Part shown: positions 15,584 through 23,948 of the stretch, one piece after another
Numbering within the stretch: the stretch's first letter is position 1
Layout: every line of letters begins with the position of its first letter
From: Acidimicrobiales bacterium
Lineage (GTDB): Bacteria; Actinomycetota; Acidimicrobiia; Acidimicrobiales; Aldehydirespiratoraceae
Length of the DNA stretch: 64,000 nucleotides
Direction: 5' to 3'
NCBI GenBank assembly: GCA_029246685.1
Contig: JAQWMR010000001.1
Span: 157,246-221,245 of the forward strand
Notes under the pieces: model-generated
Told to the model about the DNA's origin: nothing
Databases searched by the model: none
Seen by the model: the letters and a program-made list of their open reading frames with translations, nothing else
Position numbers and translations under genes: made by a program

Positions 15584-16360
15584 TTAGCCGCAGGGATCGG
15601 CCTCGAGGACCAACGGGACACGTCCTGAGCGCATTGTCTCGACGACGCCGTCTCGGGTGGTGAAGGCCACGCGGAACTCGTTGTCGTTCTCGTCCTCCGG
15701 CACGAAGATCACGTCGGTCAGGCCGCCGCCGAGATCGACGCGTTCGAGGCGATCGCCGAACAGGCCGTCGAGTTCGTCGTCGGTGTTGCCGATGCCGGCG
15801 CCGGAACGAGTGGTGATGGGGCTGTCGCCCACGATGTCGACGCGTTCGATCGTGCCCTCGTGGACGACGAAGCTGATGCCCTGCGGGGCGAACTCGGGGG
15901 CGACCCGGTAGCAGTCCGTCACCGCTTCACAGTTCAGCATCGGGGTGCCGGCCGCCTGCGTGGCCTGGTCCACGGTGAGGCCGAACGTCACCTCATCGAG
16001 ACCAACGGTGCTCAGCGACGACTGCAGGCTCAACGTGGGTACGAGCGGGATCGGGTCTTCCTCGGGCGGCTCGTCGCCGTCCTCCTCGTCCGCTGGGGGC
16101 TCGGTGGTTACCACCGTGGTGGTGGTTGCTTCGAAGATGTCGTCCGTGGCGCCGCACTCCGTCGGAATCGACGTGGTGATCGGCGCGACCGTCGTGGTGG
16201 AGCTGGTGGACGACGTGGTGGTCGTGGACTCGTCGCCGGGTGACACGTCGACGTTCGAGGAATCGTCGGGCTCGTCATCGCCGATGGACAGCACGAACAG
16301 GCCCGCGCCGAGGATGGCGATGAGGGCGAGGAGGACGACGGCGACTTGGCGAAACGGCAC
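15584..16360 (-). CDS. Membrane-anchored secreted protein, unknown function, 258 aa
   Basis: One N-terminal hydrophobic helix (about residues 5-26) acts as signal anchor. It is followed by a Thr/Ser/Glu-rich linker to about residue 105 that would cross the envelope. The C-terminal domain (about 110-258) has STVGLDEVTFGLTVDQATQAAG, two Cys in NCEAVTDC, and strands such as GISFVVHEGTIERVDIVGDSP. This layout (helix-turn motif LDEVTFGLTVDQATQAAG plus beta strands) occurs in uncharacterised actinobacterial envelope proteins. Stop codons of this gene and its convergent neighbour touch. No function is assigned. Confidence 0.7.
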   Translation of the reverse strand: MPFRQVAVVLLALIAILGAGLFVLSIGDDEPDDSSNVDVSPGDESTTTTSSTSSTTTVAPITTSIPTECGATDDIFEATTTTVVTTEPPADEEDGDEPPEEDPIPLVPTLSLQSSLSTVGLDEVTFGLTVDQATQAAGTPMLNCEAVTDCYRVAPEFAPQGISFVVHEGTIERVDIVGDSPITTRSGAGIGNTDDELDGLFGDRLERVDLGGGLTDVIFVPEDENDNEFRVAFTTRDGVVETMRSGRVPLVLEADPCG

Positions 16361-16480
16361 GACTCCGATGGTAGAGGGCCGCGGCCGAGGCGGGGCCGCG
16401 CCCCCGTGACGAACGACACAACCGCTCTGGAACCCACGTCACAGAAGGATCTGGCTGGTTTGTGTTCGATATGGGCACAA

Positions 16481-16494
16481 CAGCCGAACGGCTG
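16481..16494. promoter_or_regulatory. 14-bp palindrome upstream of cNMP-binding gene
   Basis: A perfect palindrome CAGCCG-AA-CGGCTG lies 27 bp before the start of the cyclic-nucleotide-binding-domain gene. A looser TTGTG...CACAA pair lies just upstream. It could be an operator or a small hairpin in the 5' leader. Confidence 0.3.
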
Positions 16495-16520
16495 CGGAAA
16501 CCCCCTGGGGAGGGTGAGTA

Positions 16521-17006
16521 ATGACAACCACAACGAACATCACGAATACCGGTCCGGCCGACGTGGCCAAGGACACGACACCGGACTGGTGGACACCGCT
16601 CTGCGGCCGACTCGGGTATCGGGCTCGACGGCGGCTCCGGTCCCTCGGCCAGGAGTACGTCTACGCCCCTGGCGGCACGATCGTCCAGGAAGGCGCTCGG
16701 GCCGACCGGTTCAGCCTGATCATCCACGGCGACGTGGACGTCGAGGTCGGCGGTGAGGTGGTCGCGACACTGCGGGAGGGCGATCACTTCGGTGAGGTCG
16801 CGATGCTCTACAGCCGCCCGCGCAACCCGGACGAGGCGCCGGTCTCGATGCCTCGCACCGCGAGCGTGCGCGCCAACCGTGTCACCCGGGTGAGGGAATT
16901 CGATCGGGCTGAACTGATGATGGTGCTCGACGCTGCTCCGGCAGCGGCGACTCGGATCAGCCGACGGGCCATCGGTCGCTTGGGGGCAATGACGACCAGG
17001 GCCTAG
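16521..17006 (+). CDS. Cyclic-nucleotide-binding domain protein
   Basis: A 161-residue cytosolic protein with one cNMP-binding beta-barrel: APGGTIVQEGARADRFSLIIHGDVDVEVGGEVVATLREGDHFGE spans about residues 50-95. FGEVAMLY followed by RPRNPDEAPVSMPRTASVRA is the phosphate-binding cassette, with an insertion before the Arg-Thr/Ala. No DNA-binding or kinase domain is attached, so it may act through a partner. GGGGAGGGTGAG directly before ATG 16521 is a strong ribosome-binding site. Whether it binds cAMP cannot be told. Confidence 0.8.
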   Translation: MTTTTNITNTGPADVAKDTTPDWWTPLCGRLGYRARRRLRSLGQEYVYAPGGTIVQEGARADRFSLIIHGDVDVEVGGEVVATLREGDHFGEVAMLYSRPRNPDEAPVSMPRTASVRANRVTRVREFDRAELMMVLDAAPAAATRISRRAIGRLGAMTTRA

Positions 17007-17019
17007 TCCCGGCTCGCCC

Positions 17020-18279
17020 TCAGCCGCGGATCACCGTGGCGAGGGCGACGCCGGCAACCGCGACGATCGCCGGCATTGCCAGTGCGATCCGGAATCCCCA
17101 GCCGCCATCGGCCAATGGCTCCGCAGCCATTCGGCCGGTGGCGTGGCTGGCGTAGGGCTCAGCGAGGCCCGCGGTGTGGCGCAGGATCGCTGCGTGGGTC
17201 TCGGCCATGGCCGTGATCGCCCACCGTTCGGCGTCTCGCAGCACAGCCAGATGGGCTACTCGCTTGCCGATCTCGTGGTCCTCCACGGTGGGCCGCGAGT
17301 ACATCCCGGCTCCGGTCGCGATCGCCCAGCAGACCATCGTCAGCGAAATGGCGGCGAGATTGCTCCAGGACCGAAGCTCCCCGAAGCGAAGGTTCGCGTC
17401 GAACTCGCTGAGGTCCGGGCTGTTCTGGCGCAGGATCAGATGGCTGCTGCCCGTCAGGAAGATGATAAGCGCGGGGACGGCCGCGACGACGAGTCCGCCG
17501 ATCAGCGCCTCACGCCACCGGATCTCGGATTTTTTGAAGATCCGATAGGAGATGAGTGCGCCGCCCGGGATGACGGCACCCCCGAAGGCGCCTTAGAGGA
17601 TGAGGATCGCGCCGTACCACCGGTAGCCGTCGGTCGCGGCGAGCGCTGACTGGTCGCCGGCGTGGTCGTAGCCGAGGAACGCCGAGGTCGCCGCGACCGT
17701 GCCTCCGACCAGTGCGCCGGCCACGATCAGCGGGATCAGGATCGACATCTTCGCCAGGTCGGGGACGACGACGGGATGCTCGAGGCCCTTGAGCTTCCCT
17801 TCCTCGCGCTCCATCTCGTCGAGGTGATCGGCGATGTGATCGACCACCTTGTCCATGTCCTCGCTCGACCGGAGAGGAAGACCGTGTAGGTCGGTGATGC
17901 CGGCGATGTCGGGATGAAGGTCCGACGCGAGCGGCGGGGTGATGTCACCGATGATCACCTTCTCCTGGCGAAACGCAGCCTCCAGTTCGCGGACGACCCA
18001 GTCGTCGGGATCCTAAATTTTGGCGCTGCCGTCCGGGCGACGGCCTTCCCATTTGGGGCCCATGACCGCAACAACGATCCGGCAGCCCCGAATCTCTTCC
18101 TCGAGTTCGGTCGGGAAGTGATCGCCCGCCCGAAGGGCCGCGTCATGAAACGCCGTCTCCACGTCGTCGATCGTGCCACGCTGCCCGAGTTGTTCCGCGA
18201 GCCAGTCGACCCCGAGCCGGCCGTCAGCCCGTCGATAGCTCACGAATACCAGCGCCGCAGAATGGACATTAGGCAACAC
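17020..18279 (-). pseudogene. TIR-domain membrane protein with two in-frame stops
   Basis: One continuous frame of 420 codons is broken only by TAG at about 18013-18015 and TAA at about 17593-17595. The N-terminal part is a bacterial TIR domain: ALVFVSYRRADGR, a central ALRAGDHFPTELEEEI, CRIVVAVMGPKW, then (stop) DPDDWVVRELEAAF, the box 3-like segment with the Glu expected in TIR NADases. The rest has four to five membrane helices, including ILIPLIVAGALVGGTVAATSAFLG, ALIGGLVVAAVPALIIFL and a final one near 17030-17090. The GTG at 18279 is a likely start. Both stops sit inside aligned family sequence. The gene is divergent from the SLH protein. Confidence 0.8.
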
Positions 18280-18310
18280 GTCCGGCGTTCGGCCGGCTAT
18301 GACGGAGTGC

Positions 18311-19702
18311 ATGAAGACTCGTCGTCTCCGCTCCCTTGCGTTCGCCGGCCTCGTCGCGGGAATGCTCGCGCTCCCGGCCACACCGGCGACCGGGGTCGCA
18401 GGGTTCGGCGACGTCGCGCCGGCTCGATACTTCACCGACGCCGTCCAGTGGATGGTCGACGAGGACATCACGACGGGCACGTCGGAGACGTGCTTCTCTC
18501 CGGAAGATGCGGTGACGCGCGGCGAAGCGGCCGCGTTCTTGTGGCGGATGAAGGGCGAGCCGGCCGCGGCACCGCACCCGTTCGGTGATGTGACAGCTGC
18601 GTGGCAGCAGGGCGCAGTCTCATGGATGTTCGCGCTTGGGATCACCACCGGCACAACGTCCACCACGTACTCGCCCGACGACAGCCTCACCCGCGGTCAG
18701 ATCGCCGCGCTGCTCCACCGTCTGGCCGGCGAACCGGGCGCGGCACCGCACCCGTTCAGCGACGTGAGCGCGCCGTGGCAGCAGATTCCCGTTTCGTGGA
18801 TGTTCGCCAACGGGATCACCGTCGGGACCAGCGCAACGACGTTCTCGCCTGACACTCCCGTGACGCGCGGTCAGGTGGCGACGTTCCTCTACCGGTACGA
18901 AGGCGAACCGGAGGTGGAGGTCGATCCGACCCACCCGACCAGCCCGCAATGTGCCCAGCAGGTGGCCGGTCCGAACGCCGGGTACAACTCGCTGTTCATC
19001 GGCCACAGCTTCTTCATCCCCGTCGCCGGTCTCCTACCGGCACTCGCCGCTGACGCGGGGCTCGTGGACCACACGCAGGAGGGCGTCTTCTCCGGCGGCG
19101 CGAGCGGAGCGCCGCAAGCCATGTGGGAGAACGCGTCGGTACGGGCGGGGATCCAGGCGTCGCTCGACAGCGGCGACATCGAGCTCTTCGGTATGACGTA
19201 TCACCCGGTGTACCCGACGCTCGAGGGCTACCGACTCTGGATCGACTACGCGCTCGCGCAGAACCCCCACACCGTCATCATGGTCGGCCTCCCCTGGAGC
19301 ACGAACCCGGGTGCGATCGACGCAGCGACGTACGCATCGACGTGGCACGACGCGCACGAGACAGGGTTTCACCCCGTTATCGACGACCTACGTGACGAGT
19401 ACCCGGGTGTCGTGATCTTCGAGATCGGGTACGGCCACGCGGCGACCGAGCTGTACGAGCGCTTCGATGCCGGGGAGTTGCCCGGCATCGACACTCTCGT
19501 CCGGTCGGGTGGGCCCGGCGTCTTCTCCGACAGCTTCGGTCATGCCGACGCGATCCTGCGAGACCTCGCTGCGCACGTGTGGCTTCGAGCGATCTACGGC
19601 GTGCCGCTGTCGACCCTCGACGACCCCGGCTACGAGGTGGATCTCCGTGAGATCGCCGACGAGATCATGGACGCCCACGACCCGGACTACAACGCACCCT
19701 GA
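18311..19702 (+). CDS. SLH-repeat surface protein with SGNH-like C-terminal domain
   Basis: A 463-residue exported protein. A signal peptide (basic MKTRRLRS, hydrophobic core, cut near residue 29) leads into three S-layer homology repeats of about 60 residues, each with an F-x-DV start, a WM helix, GITTGT and a TRGQ/TRGE segment. These anchor proteins to the cell wall polymer. From about residue 220 a second domain starts with NSLFIGHSFFIP, like the Ser block of SGNH hydrolases, and ends with FSDSFGHADAILRDLAAHVW, a possible Asp/His block. ATG 18311 is preferred for its GGAG site; ATG 18299 is an alternative. The substrate is unknown. Confidence 0.8.
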   Translation: MKTRRLRSLAFAGLVAGMLALPATPATGVAGFGDVAPARYFTDAVQWMVDEDITTGTSETCFSPEDAVTRGEAAAFLWRMKGEPAAAPHPFGDVTAAWQQGAVSWMFALGITTGTTSTTYSPDDSLTRGQIAALLHRLAGEPGAAPHPFSDVSAPWQQIPVSWMFANGITVGTSATTFSPDTPVTRGQVATFLYRYEGEPEVEVDPTHPTSPQCAQQVAGPNAGYNSLFIGHSFFIPVAGLLPALAADAGLVDHTQEGVFSGGASGAPQAMWENASVRAGIQASLDSGDIELFGMTYHPVYPTLEGYRLWIDYALAQNPHTVIMVGLPWSTNPGAIDAATYASTWHDAHETGFHPVIDDLRDEYPGVVIFEIGYGHAATELYERFDAGELPGIDTLVRSGGPGVFSDSFGHADAILRDLAAHVWLRAIYGVPLSTLDDPGYEVDLREIADEIMDAHDPDYNAP

Positions 19703-19784
19703 TCACTTGGGCGGCACGCTCACGGCTTGCCGGCTACCTGGGCGGTTAGTAATGCCCCCCATTAGTCGGTGAAAACTGAGGCTC

Positions 19785-20291
19785 ATGGAACCCCGGGGAG
19801 CGCTGGACACCAGCGTGGAGGACGTCGACGACTGCTTTCGGTTCAATGTGTCCGCGGTGTTCGGCCTCACGTAGATCGCGACGCAGGCGATCGCCGCAAC
19901 GGCCGGGGAAGGCGCGGTCGTGAATATCGGTTCGAACGTCGGGCGGGCCGTCGCTCCCGGCTTCGTTGCCTACGCCACGGCCAAGAGCGCGTTGTGCTCC
20001 CTGACGGAGCTGCTCGCCCAGGACTTCGCCCCCAAAGTGCGAGTCAACGCCGTCCTGCCTGGCCCCACCCGGAGCGGCACGATTGCGGCCGTCCTGGAGG
20101 GCGACGCCGACGGTGCGATCGAAGCGATGATGGCGTCGCGCAATCCTCTCGAGCGCATCGCCGAGCCGGAAGACATCGCGGCGGCTGTTCTCTTCCGGGT
20201 CTCCCCGGCAGCCTCGTTCGTCTCCGGTGAGATCCTGGGCGTGACCGGTGCCCAGCAACACGCAGCCCCGATGCCGCGCGCCGAACCCTGA
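19785..20291 (+). pseudogene. Truncated SDR-family dehydrogenase with in-frame stop
   Basis: A short-chain dehydrogenase lacking its first ~80 residues, including the TGxxxGIG cofactor loop. Codon 30 is TAG (19872-19874), after FRFNVSAVFGLT. The rest is well preserved: AVVNIGSNVGR with the catalytic Ser region, FVAYATAKSALCSLT with the Tyr-x3-Lys pair, VRVNAVLPGPTRSG, and ASFVSGEILGVTGAQQ at the end. It lies between the SLH gene and the minus-strand tRNA-Lys. It is very likely non-functional as a dehydrogenase. Confidence 0.85.
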
Positions 20292-20310
20292 GACGCCGAA
20301 GGCGTTGCCG

Positions 20311-20383
20311 TGGGCCGCCCGGGGCTCGAACCCGGCACCTGAGGATTAAAAGTCCCCTGCTCTACCCGATGAGCTAGCGGCCC
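20311..20383 (-). tRNA. tRNA-Lys (TTT)
   Basis: A 73-base tRNA on the minus strand with acceptor stem GGGCCGC/GCGGCCC and discriminator A. The D arm holds TAGCTCATCGGGTAGAGC, the anticodon loop is CTTTTAA (anticodon TTT), and the T arm has the GTTCGAG core. CCA is not encoded. It is flanked by an SDR pseudogene on one side and a stop-interrupted sulfatase on the other. Confidence 0.95.
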
Positions 20384-20494
20384 ACCGGGGAGGCTATCGC
20401 TGCGGCTGGGAGGTGGTCGGCTGAAGCAATGATCTACGCGTCGAGCGCCGCGAGGCCTCCTACGCCCCGACGCTGCCGCCTGACGGACTCGAGC

Positions 20495-21973
20495 TCAGCC
20501 CAGTTCGGCCGCCTCGATCTCCAGGAGTCGCTTGAAGTTTGCGCGTAGTTCGTCGCGTCGGCTGCGATCGTGGGCGAGGTTGACGAGCTCGTGCGGGTCC
20601 TCGTTTGCGTCGTACCACTCGTGATCGTGGTCCTCGAACACAGCATCGACATCGAAGAGCTTCGGGTCACGGGCCGGATTGCCGTCTCGAGCGATGCTGC
20701 CGCCGATGCCGTAGTAGCGGGCGTATTTCGTGGTGCCGTCGAAGAAGCCTCGCAACGCGTAGCGGCAGTGGCGAATGAGTGACGACTGCGCGCTGTCCTG
20801 GCTGAAGTACACGTAGTCGCGTGGCGACGCTGCAGGATCCTCGAGCGCAGGGGCGAGGTCCACACCGGATAGCGATGGCGTGTTGTCGAGATCCACGCCG
20901 CCGAGTGAGCACAATGTCGCGGCGAGATCGACGTGGGTCGCCAGCGCATCGGTGCTGGTTCCGGCCTCGGTCATGCCGGGCACCTTGATGATCATGGGCA
21001 CGCCCATGACCTCGTCGTAGACGCACGGCAGCTTGGCCCGCAGGCCGTGGCTTCCGCAGGCGTCGCCGTGATCGGAGGTGTAGGCGATGACCGTGTCGTC
21101 GTAGATGCCGAGCTCGTCGAGGGTGCCGAGCAACTCGCTGAGGTTGCGGTCCAGCTCCTCGTGCAGCCAGGCGTAGTAGTCGAGTTGGCGCAGCCACGCG
21201 CGCTCGTCGGTGAGGTCCATCGACCCGACCATGTGCTCGTGGTTGCGCACCTGTCGCCACGCCCGCTGGATTTCCGGTTTCGTGTGGAGGTCGTCGTGGA
21301 AGTTCGCCGGGAGCTCATCGAAGCGCTCGGGATAGTCCTCTGGCGGTGCCTCGACCGGCACGCCGTCGAGGCGCAACTCGCGCATGAACTCGAAGGCTTT
21401 CTGATCCTTCGGGTTCGCGGCCTGGTACGACGGATGGTCGACGGGGAACCACATGATGTCGTGCGGGTTCACCAGGGCCACCGTCAGGTGCCATGGCTGG
21501 TCGTCGTCGGCATGCTCGCGGAGCCAGTTCATGGCGTCGGCCGCGATGATCGGATCGAAGAACCGGCCACTCCAGGCGGAGCCGGTGTAGTGCATGTCGT
21601 TGCCGCGGAAGTCCTGGTGTCCGTAGTCCGTCATCACGGGGATGTGCTCGTGGCTCAGGTGCCACTTTCGGAGGTACGCCGAGTACTACCCCTGGTCGAC
21701 CAAAAGGCTGCCGATCGTGGGAATGGCCGGATCGAGCGCGGTGTGCGCGGGGAACGACACGTTGTCGACCACGCCGTGCTCGGCGAGGTAGCTGCCGGTG
21801 TAAAGGCTCGCCCGCGACGGGGAGCAGGGCGACGAGTGGGTGAAGTACCGGTTGAACTTCGTCCCGTCGGCCGCGAGCCGATCGTGGGCGGGCAAGTCGG
21901 CCTTACCGTGGAGCCAGCCGTTGCGGCGCTCCTCGTCGGAGACGATCATCAGGATGTTCGGCTGTTTGGCCAT
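20495..21973 (-). pseudogene. Sulfatase with one in-frame TAG
   Basis: A formylglycine-type sulfatase of 492 codons interrupted by TAG at 21686-21688. The first part has NILMIVSDEERRNGW, with the metal-binding Asp, and the active-site signature CSPSRASLYTG, whose Cys is converted to formylglycine. Right after the stop comes YSAYLRKWHLSHE, matching the 'Y-x-T-x-x-x-GKWH' block, so the stop sits inside normal family sequence. The later SDHGDACGSHG holds the second metal-site Asp/His. The 380-codon downstream part could be made from ATG 21637 but would lack the active Cys. Its tail resembles the remnant at 9504-9722. Confidence 0.85.
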
Positions 21974-21982
21974 ACCGGGAAA

Positions 21983-22639
21983 CTAGGACTCCGCCAGGTA
22001 GCCCGCGATCATTGCGCGCGTTTCCGCAATGACGACCTCGTCGCTCTTACCGTCGACCGAGATGGTTGTTCCGGTCGTGAGCACTACCTTGGCCCTGCCG
22101 CGCCACGGCACGCGGGGCAGCGAACCCCGGCTACGCCAGATGTCGTCGCTGCCGACAATGCCGATCGGCAGGATCTCCGCGTCGGCCTTACGGGCAATCT
22201 CGACGAAGCCCGGCCGAATCTCGCCCATACCGTCCGACTCGCGGCGGTCGGGCGGCACGATTCTGCCTTCGATCATCACGGCGACCGGTCGTCCGGCCGC
22301 GAGCGTCTCGAGTGCGATGTCGACGGACTCGCGGTTCCCGTCGCCTGCGGGAATGCAGCCGATCGTGCTCAACCAGCGTCCGGCGATCCCGTTCTCGAAG
22401 TACTTCGCCCGAACGAGGCATCGCGCCGGAAGGTCGTAGTGGTCGAGGGCTTCGACGGCGAGAAACACATCGGCAAGGCTGCGGTGGTTGGCAACCATCA
22501 CAACCGGTCGCCCGACGAGGTCGGGCATGGACTCCGGCCGGTACTCGATCCTGCGCAGGACGTGACCGAGGGGGCGCACGCGTCGCGCCCACTTCGTGAA
22601 CCGAGCGATGTCGGCGTCTTGGGAGTCGGGCACGTCCAC
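21983..22639 (-). CDS. 1-acyl-sn-glycerol-3-phosphate acyltransferase (PlsC-like)
   Basis: A 218-residue acyltransferase of the PlsC family, which adds the second acyl chain to lysophosphatidate at the inner membrane. Motif I is VVMVANHRSLADV (Asn-His-x4-Asp), motif II includes CLVRAKYFENGIAGRWLSTIGCIPAGDGNRES, motif III is VMIEGRIVPPDRRESDGMGEIRPGF, with EGR in place of the usual EGT, and ILPIGIVGSDDIW forms motif IV. The start GTG/ATG at 22639 is near the divergent MFS gene. It lies 9 bp from the sulfatase start on the same strand. Confidence 0.88.
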   Translation of the reverse strand: MDVPDSQDADIARFTKWARRVRPLGHVLRRIEYRPESMPDLVGRPVVMVANHRSLADVFLAVEALDHYDLPARCLVRAKYFENGIAGRWLSTIGCIPAGDGNRESVDIALETLAAGRPVAVMIEGRIVPPDRRESDGMGEIRPGFVEIARKADAEILPIGIVGSDDIWRSRGSLPRVPWRGRAKVVLTTGTTISVDGKSDEVVIAETRAMIAGYLAES

Positions 22640-22695
22640 GCCTCGTGTCTACCGGCGAATGGGGCAACTCCCGCCCATCCTCGTACGGTGCCCGG

Positions 22696-23895
22696 GTGAC
22701 GGAACGTGCTTACACCCTGCGAGTGTTGGCGCTGTTCGCGGCCGGTATCGCGTACTTCTGCGTTGCCGGAATTTCCTTTCCCGTCCTGCCTCGTCTCGTC
22801 GAGGACGAGCTCGGCGGATCGAAGACCGACATCGGTCTGACCTTCGGCCTCTTCGCCGTCGGCATGCTGTTGATCCGCCCCATTGCCGGCGCATGGTCGG
22901 ATCGCTACGGCCGCCGCCCGTTGATGGTGCTTGGTGCCATCGGGATCGCCGGCATGCAGCTGCTCCACGTGGCCGCGGCAGAGACCGGCGAGCTCTGGAT
23001 CCTTCTGCTCGTGCGGGTGGGCACCGGGGCGTTCAGCTCGGTCATGTATCTGGCGCAGGCCACCGCGGCCACAGAGTTGCCGTCCGAGGAGCATCGGGAC
23101 CGCGTGTTCGCCACGTTCTCCGTTGCCGTGTTCGTCGGATTCGCGATCGGCCCGATTCTGGGTGAGTGGATCCTGCAGAACCACGGGTTCACGTGGACGT
23201 TCGCGACTGCCGGTGGCTTCGCGCTGCTCTCTGCGGCGGTGGCGTTCACGTTGCCGGAAACGAAGCCGGAGACCGCAAGACCCGTCGGCGGATTCCGCGA
23301 TCTGTTCCACCCGGTCGCCGCCCGTATCGGCGTGGTCAATCTCCTGATCTTCATCACGTTCATGGGCTTCAACGCGTTCATCCAGCCCTACTCGGAGCAG
23401 TTCGGCGTGGAGCAGGCCCGGTGGCTCCTGCTCACTTATTCGGGGACGGTGCTCGTGATGCGGGTGGTGGCCGGTTCGGTCTTCGAGCGATTTCGACGCC
23501 GCAACATCGCCACGTTCTCCCACATGCTCGTCGTCGCCGGCGCCCTGGTGTTGGCGACCGCGGTTGGTGTTAGCCAGCTCTACGTGGGCGCGTTCGTGAT
23601 CGCTCTCGGCATGGCCTGGAACGTGCCGTTGCTGATGCTGATCGCTGTCGACTCGGCATCAGATGCGGAACGGTCCCGGGCGGTCGCCACCATCACGACC
23701 TTCGGTGATCTGGCGAACTCCGGCGGGGCGCTCCTGCTCGGCGTCATCGCGGACCTCGTCGACTACGACGGCATGTACTACGCGGTCGCGGTCGCGGCGG
23801 TGCTCGCGTTGGTCCTCATGCGAAGCCCCTTCATGGCTTCCGTGGAAGGGCTCGATCGACCGGCGCGTCGTGCACGCGTGGCGCAGAACCAGTAG
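22696..23895 (+). CDS. Major facilitator superfamily transporter (12-TM type)
   Basis: A 399-residue inner-membrane transporter with about 12 helices. The loop between helices 2 and 3 has GAWSDRYGRRPLMVLG, the MFS motif A (G-x3-D-x-x-GRR). The N-terminal half includes SFPVLPRLVEDELGGSK, a typical first periplasmic loop, and the second half continues with FEQPYSEQFG-like and RVVAGSVFERFRRR segments. Proton-driven drug or metabolite export is usual for this group, but no substrate can be read. GTG 22696 is chosen; the longer frame upstream overlaps the divergent plsC-like gene. Confidence 0.88.
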   Translation: MTERAYTLRVLALFAAGIAYFCVAGISFPVLPRLVEDELGGSKTDIGLTFGLFAVGMLLIRPIAGAWSDRYGRRPLMVLGAIGIAGMQLLHVAAAETGELWILLLVRVGTGAFSSVMYLAQATAATELPSEEHRDRVFATFSVAVFVGFAIGPILGEWILQNHGFTWTFATAGGFALLSAAVAFTLPETKPETARPVGGFRDLFHPVAARIGVVNLLIFITFMGFNAFIQPYSEQFGVEQARWLLLTYSGTVLVMRVVAGSVFERFRRRNIATFSHMLVVAGALVLATAVGVSQLYVGAFVIALGMAWNVPLLMLIAVDSASDAERSRAVATITTFGDLANSGGALLLGVIADLVDYDGMYYAVAVAAVLALVLMRSPFMASVEGLDRPARRARVAQNQ

Positions 23896-23948
23896 CCGAT
23901 GACCACCGCATCATGCGGTCGACGGCGGGTCCCACTACGTTTCCCGCG

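Noticed and set aside
16459..16480. TTGTG...CACAA pair before the cNMP-binding gene as Rex site
   Set aside because: The half-sites are about two bases too far apart compared with the Rex operator and with the site before rex.
17020..21973. Genome-wide recoding of TAG as a sense codon (three genes have in-frame TAG)
   Set aside because: Many intact genes in the window end with TAG at the proper family end (for example the LLM gene ending at 1462 and the 2OG oxygenase), and the TIR gene also has a TAA. Local decay or errors are simpler.
20933..22699. 588-codon open frame on the plus strand
   Set aside because: Antisense to the sulfatase and acyltransferase; Val/Arg/Gly-biased with no family block.
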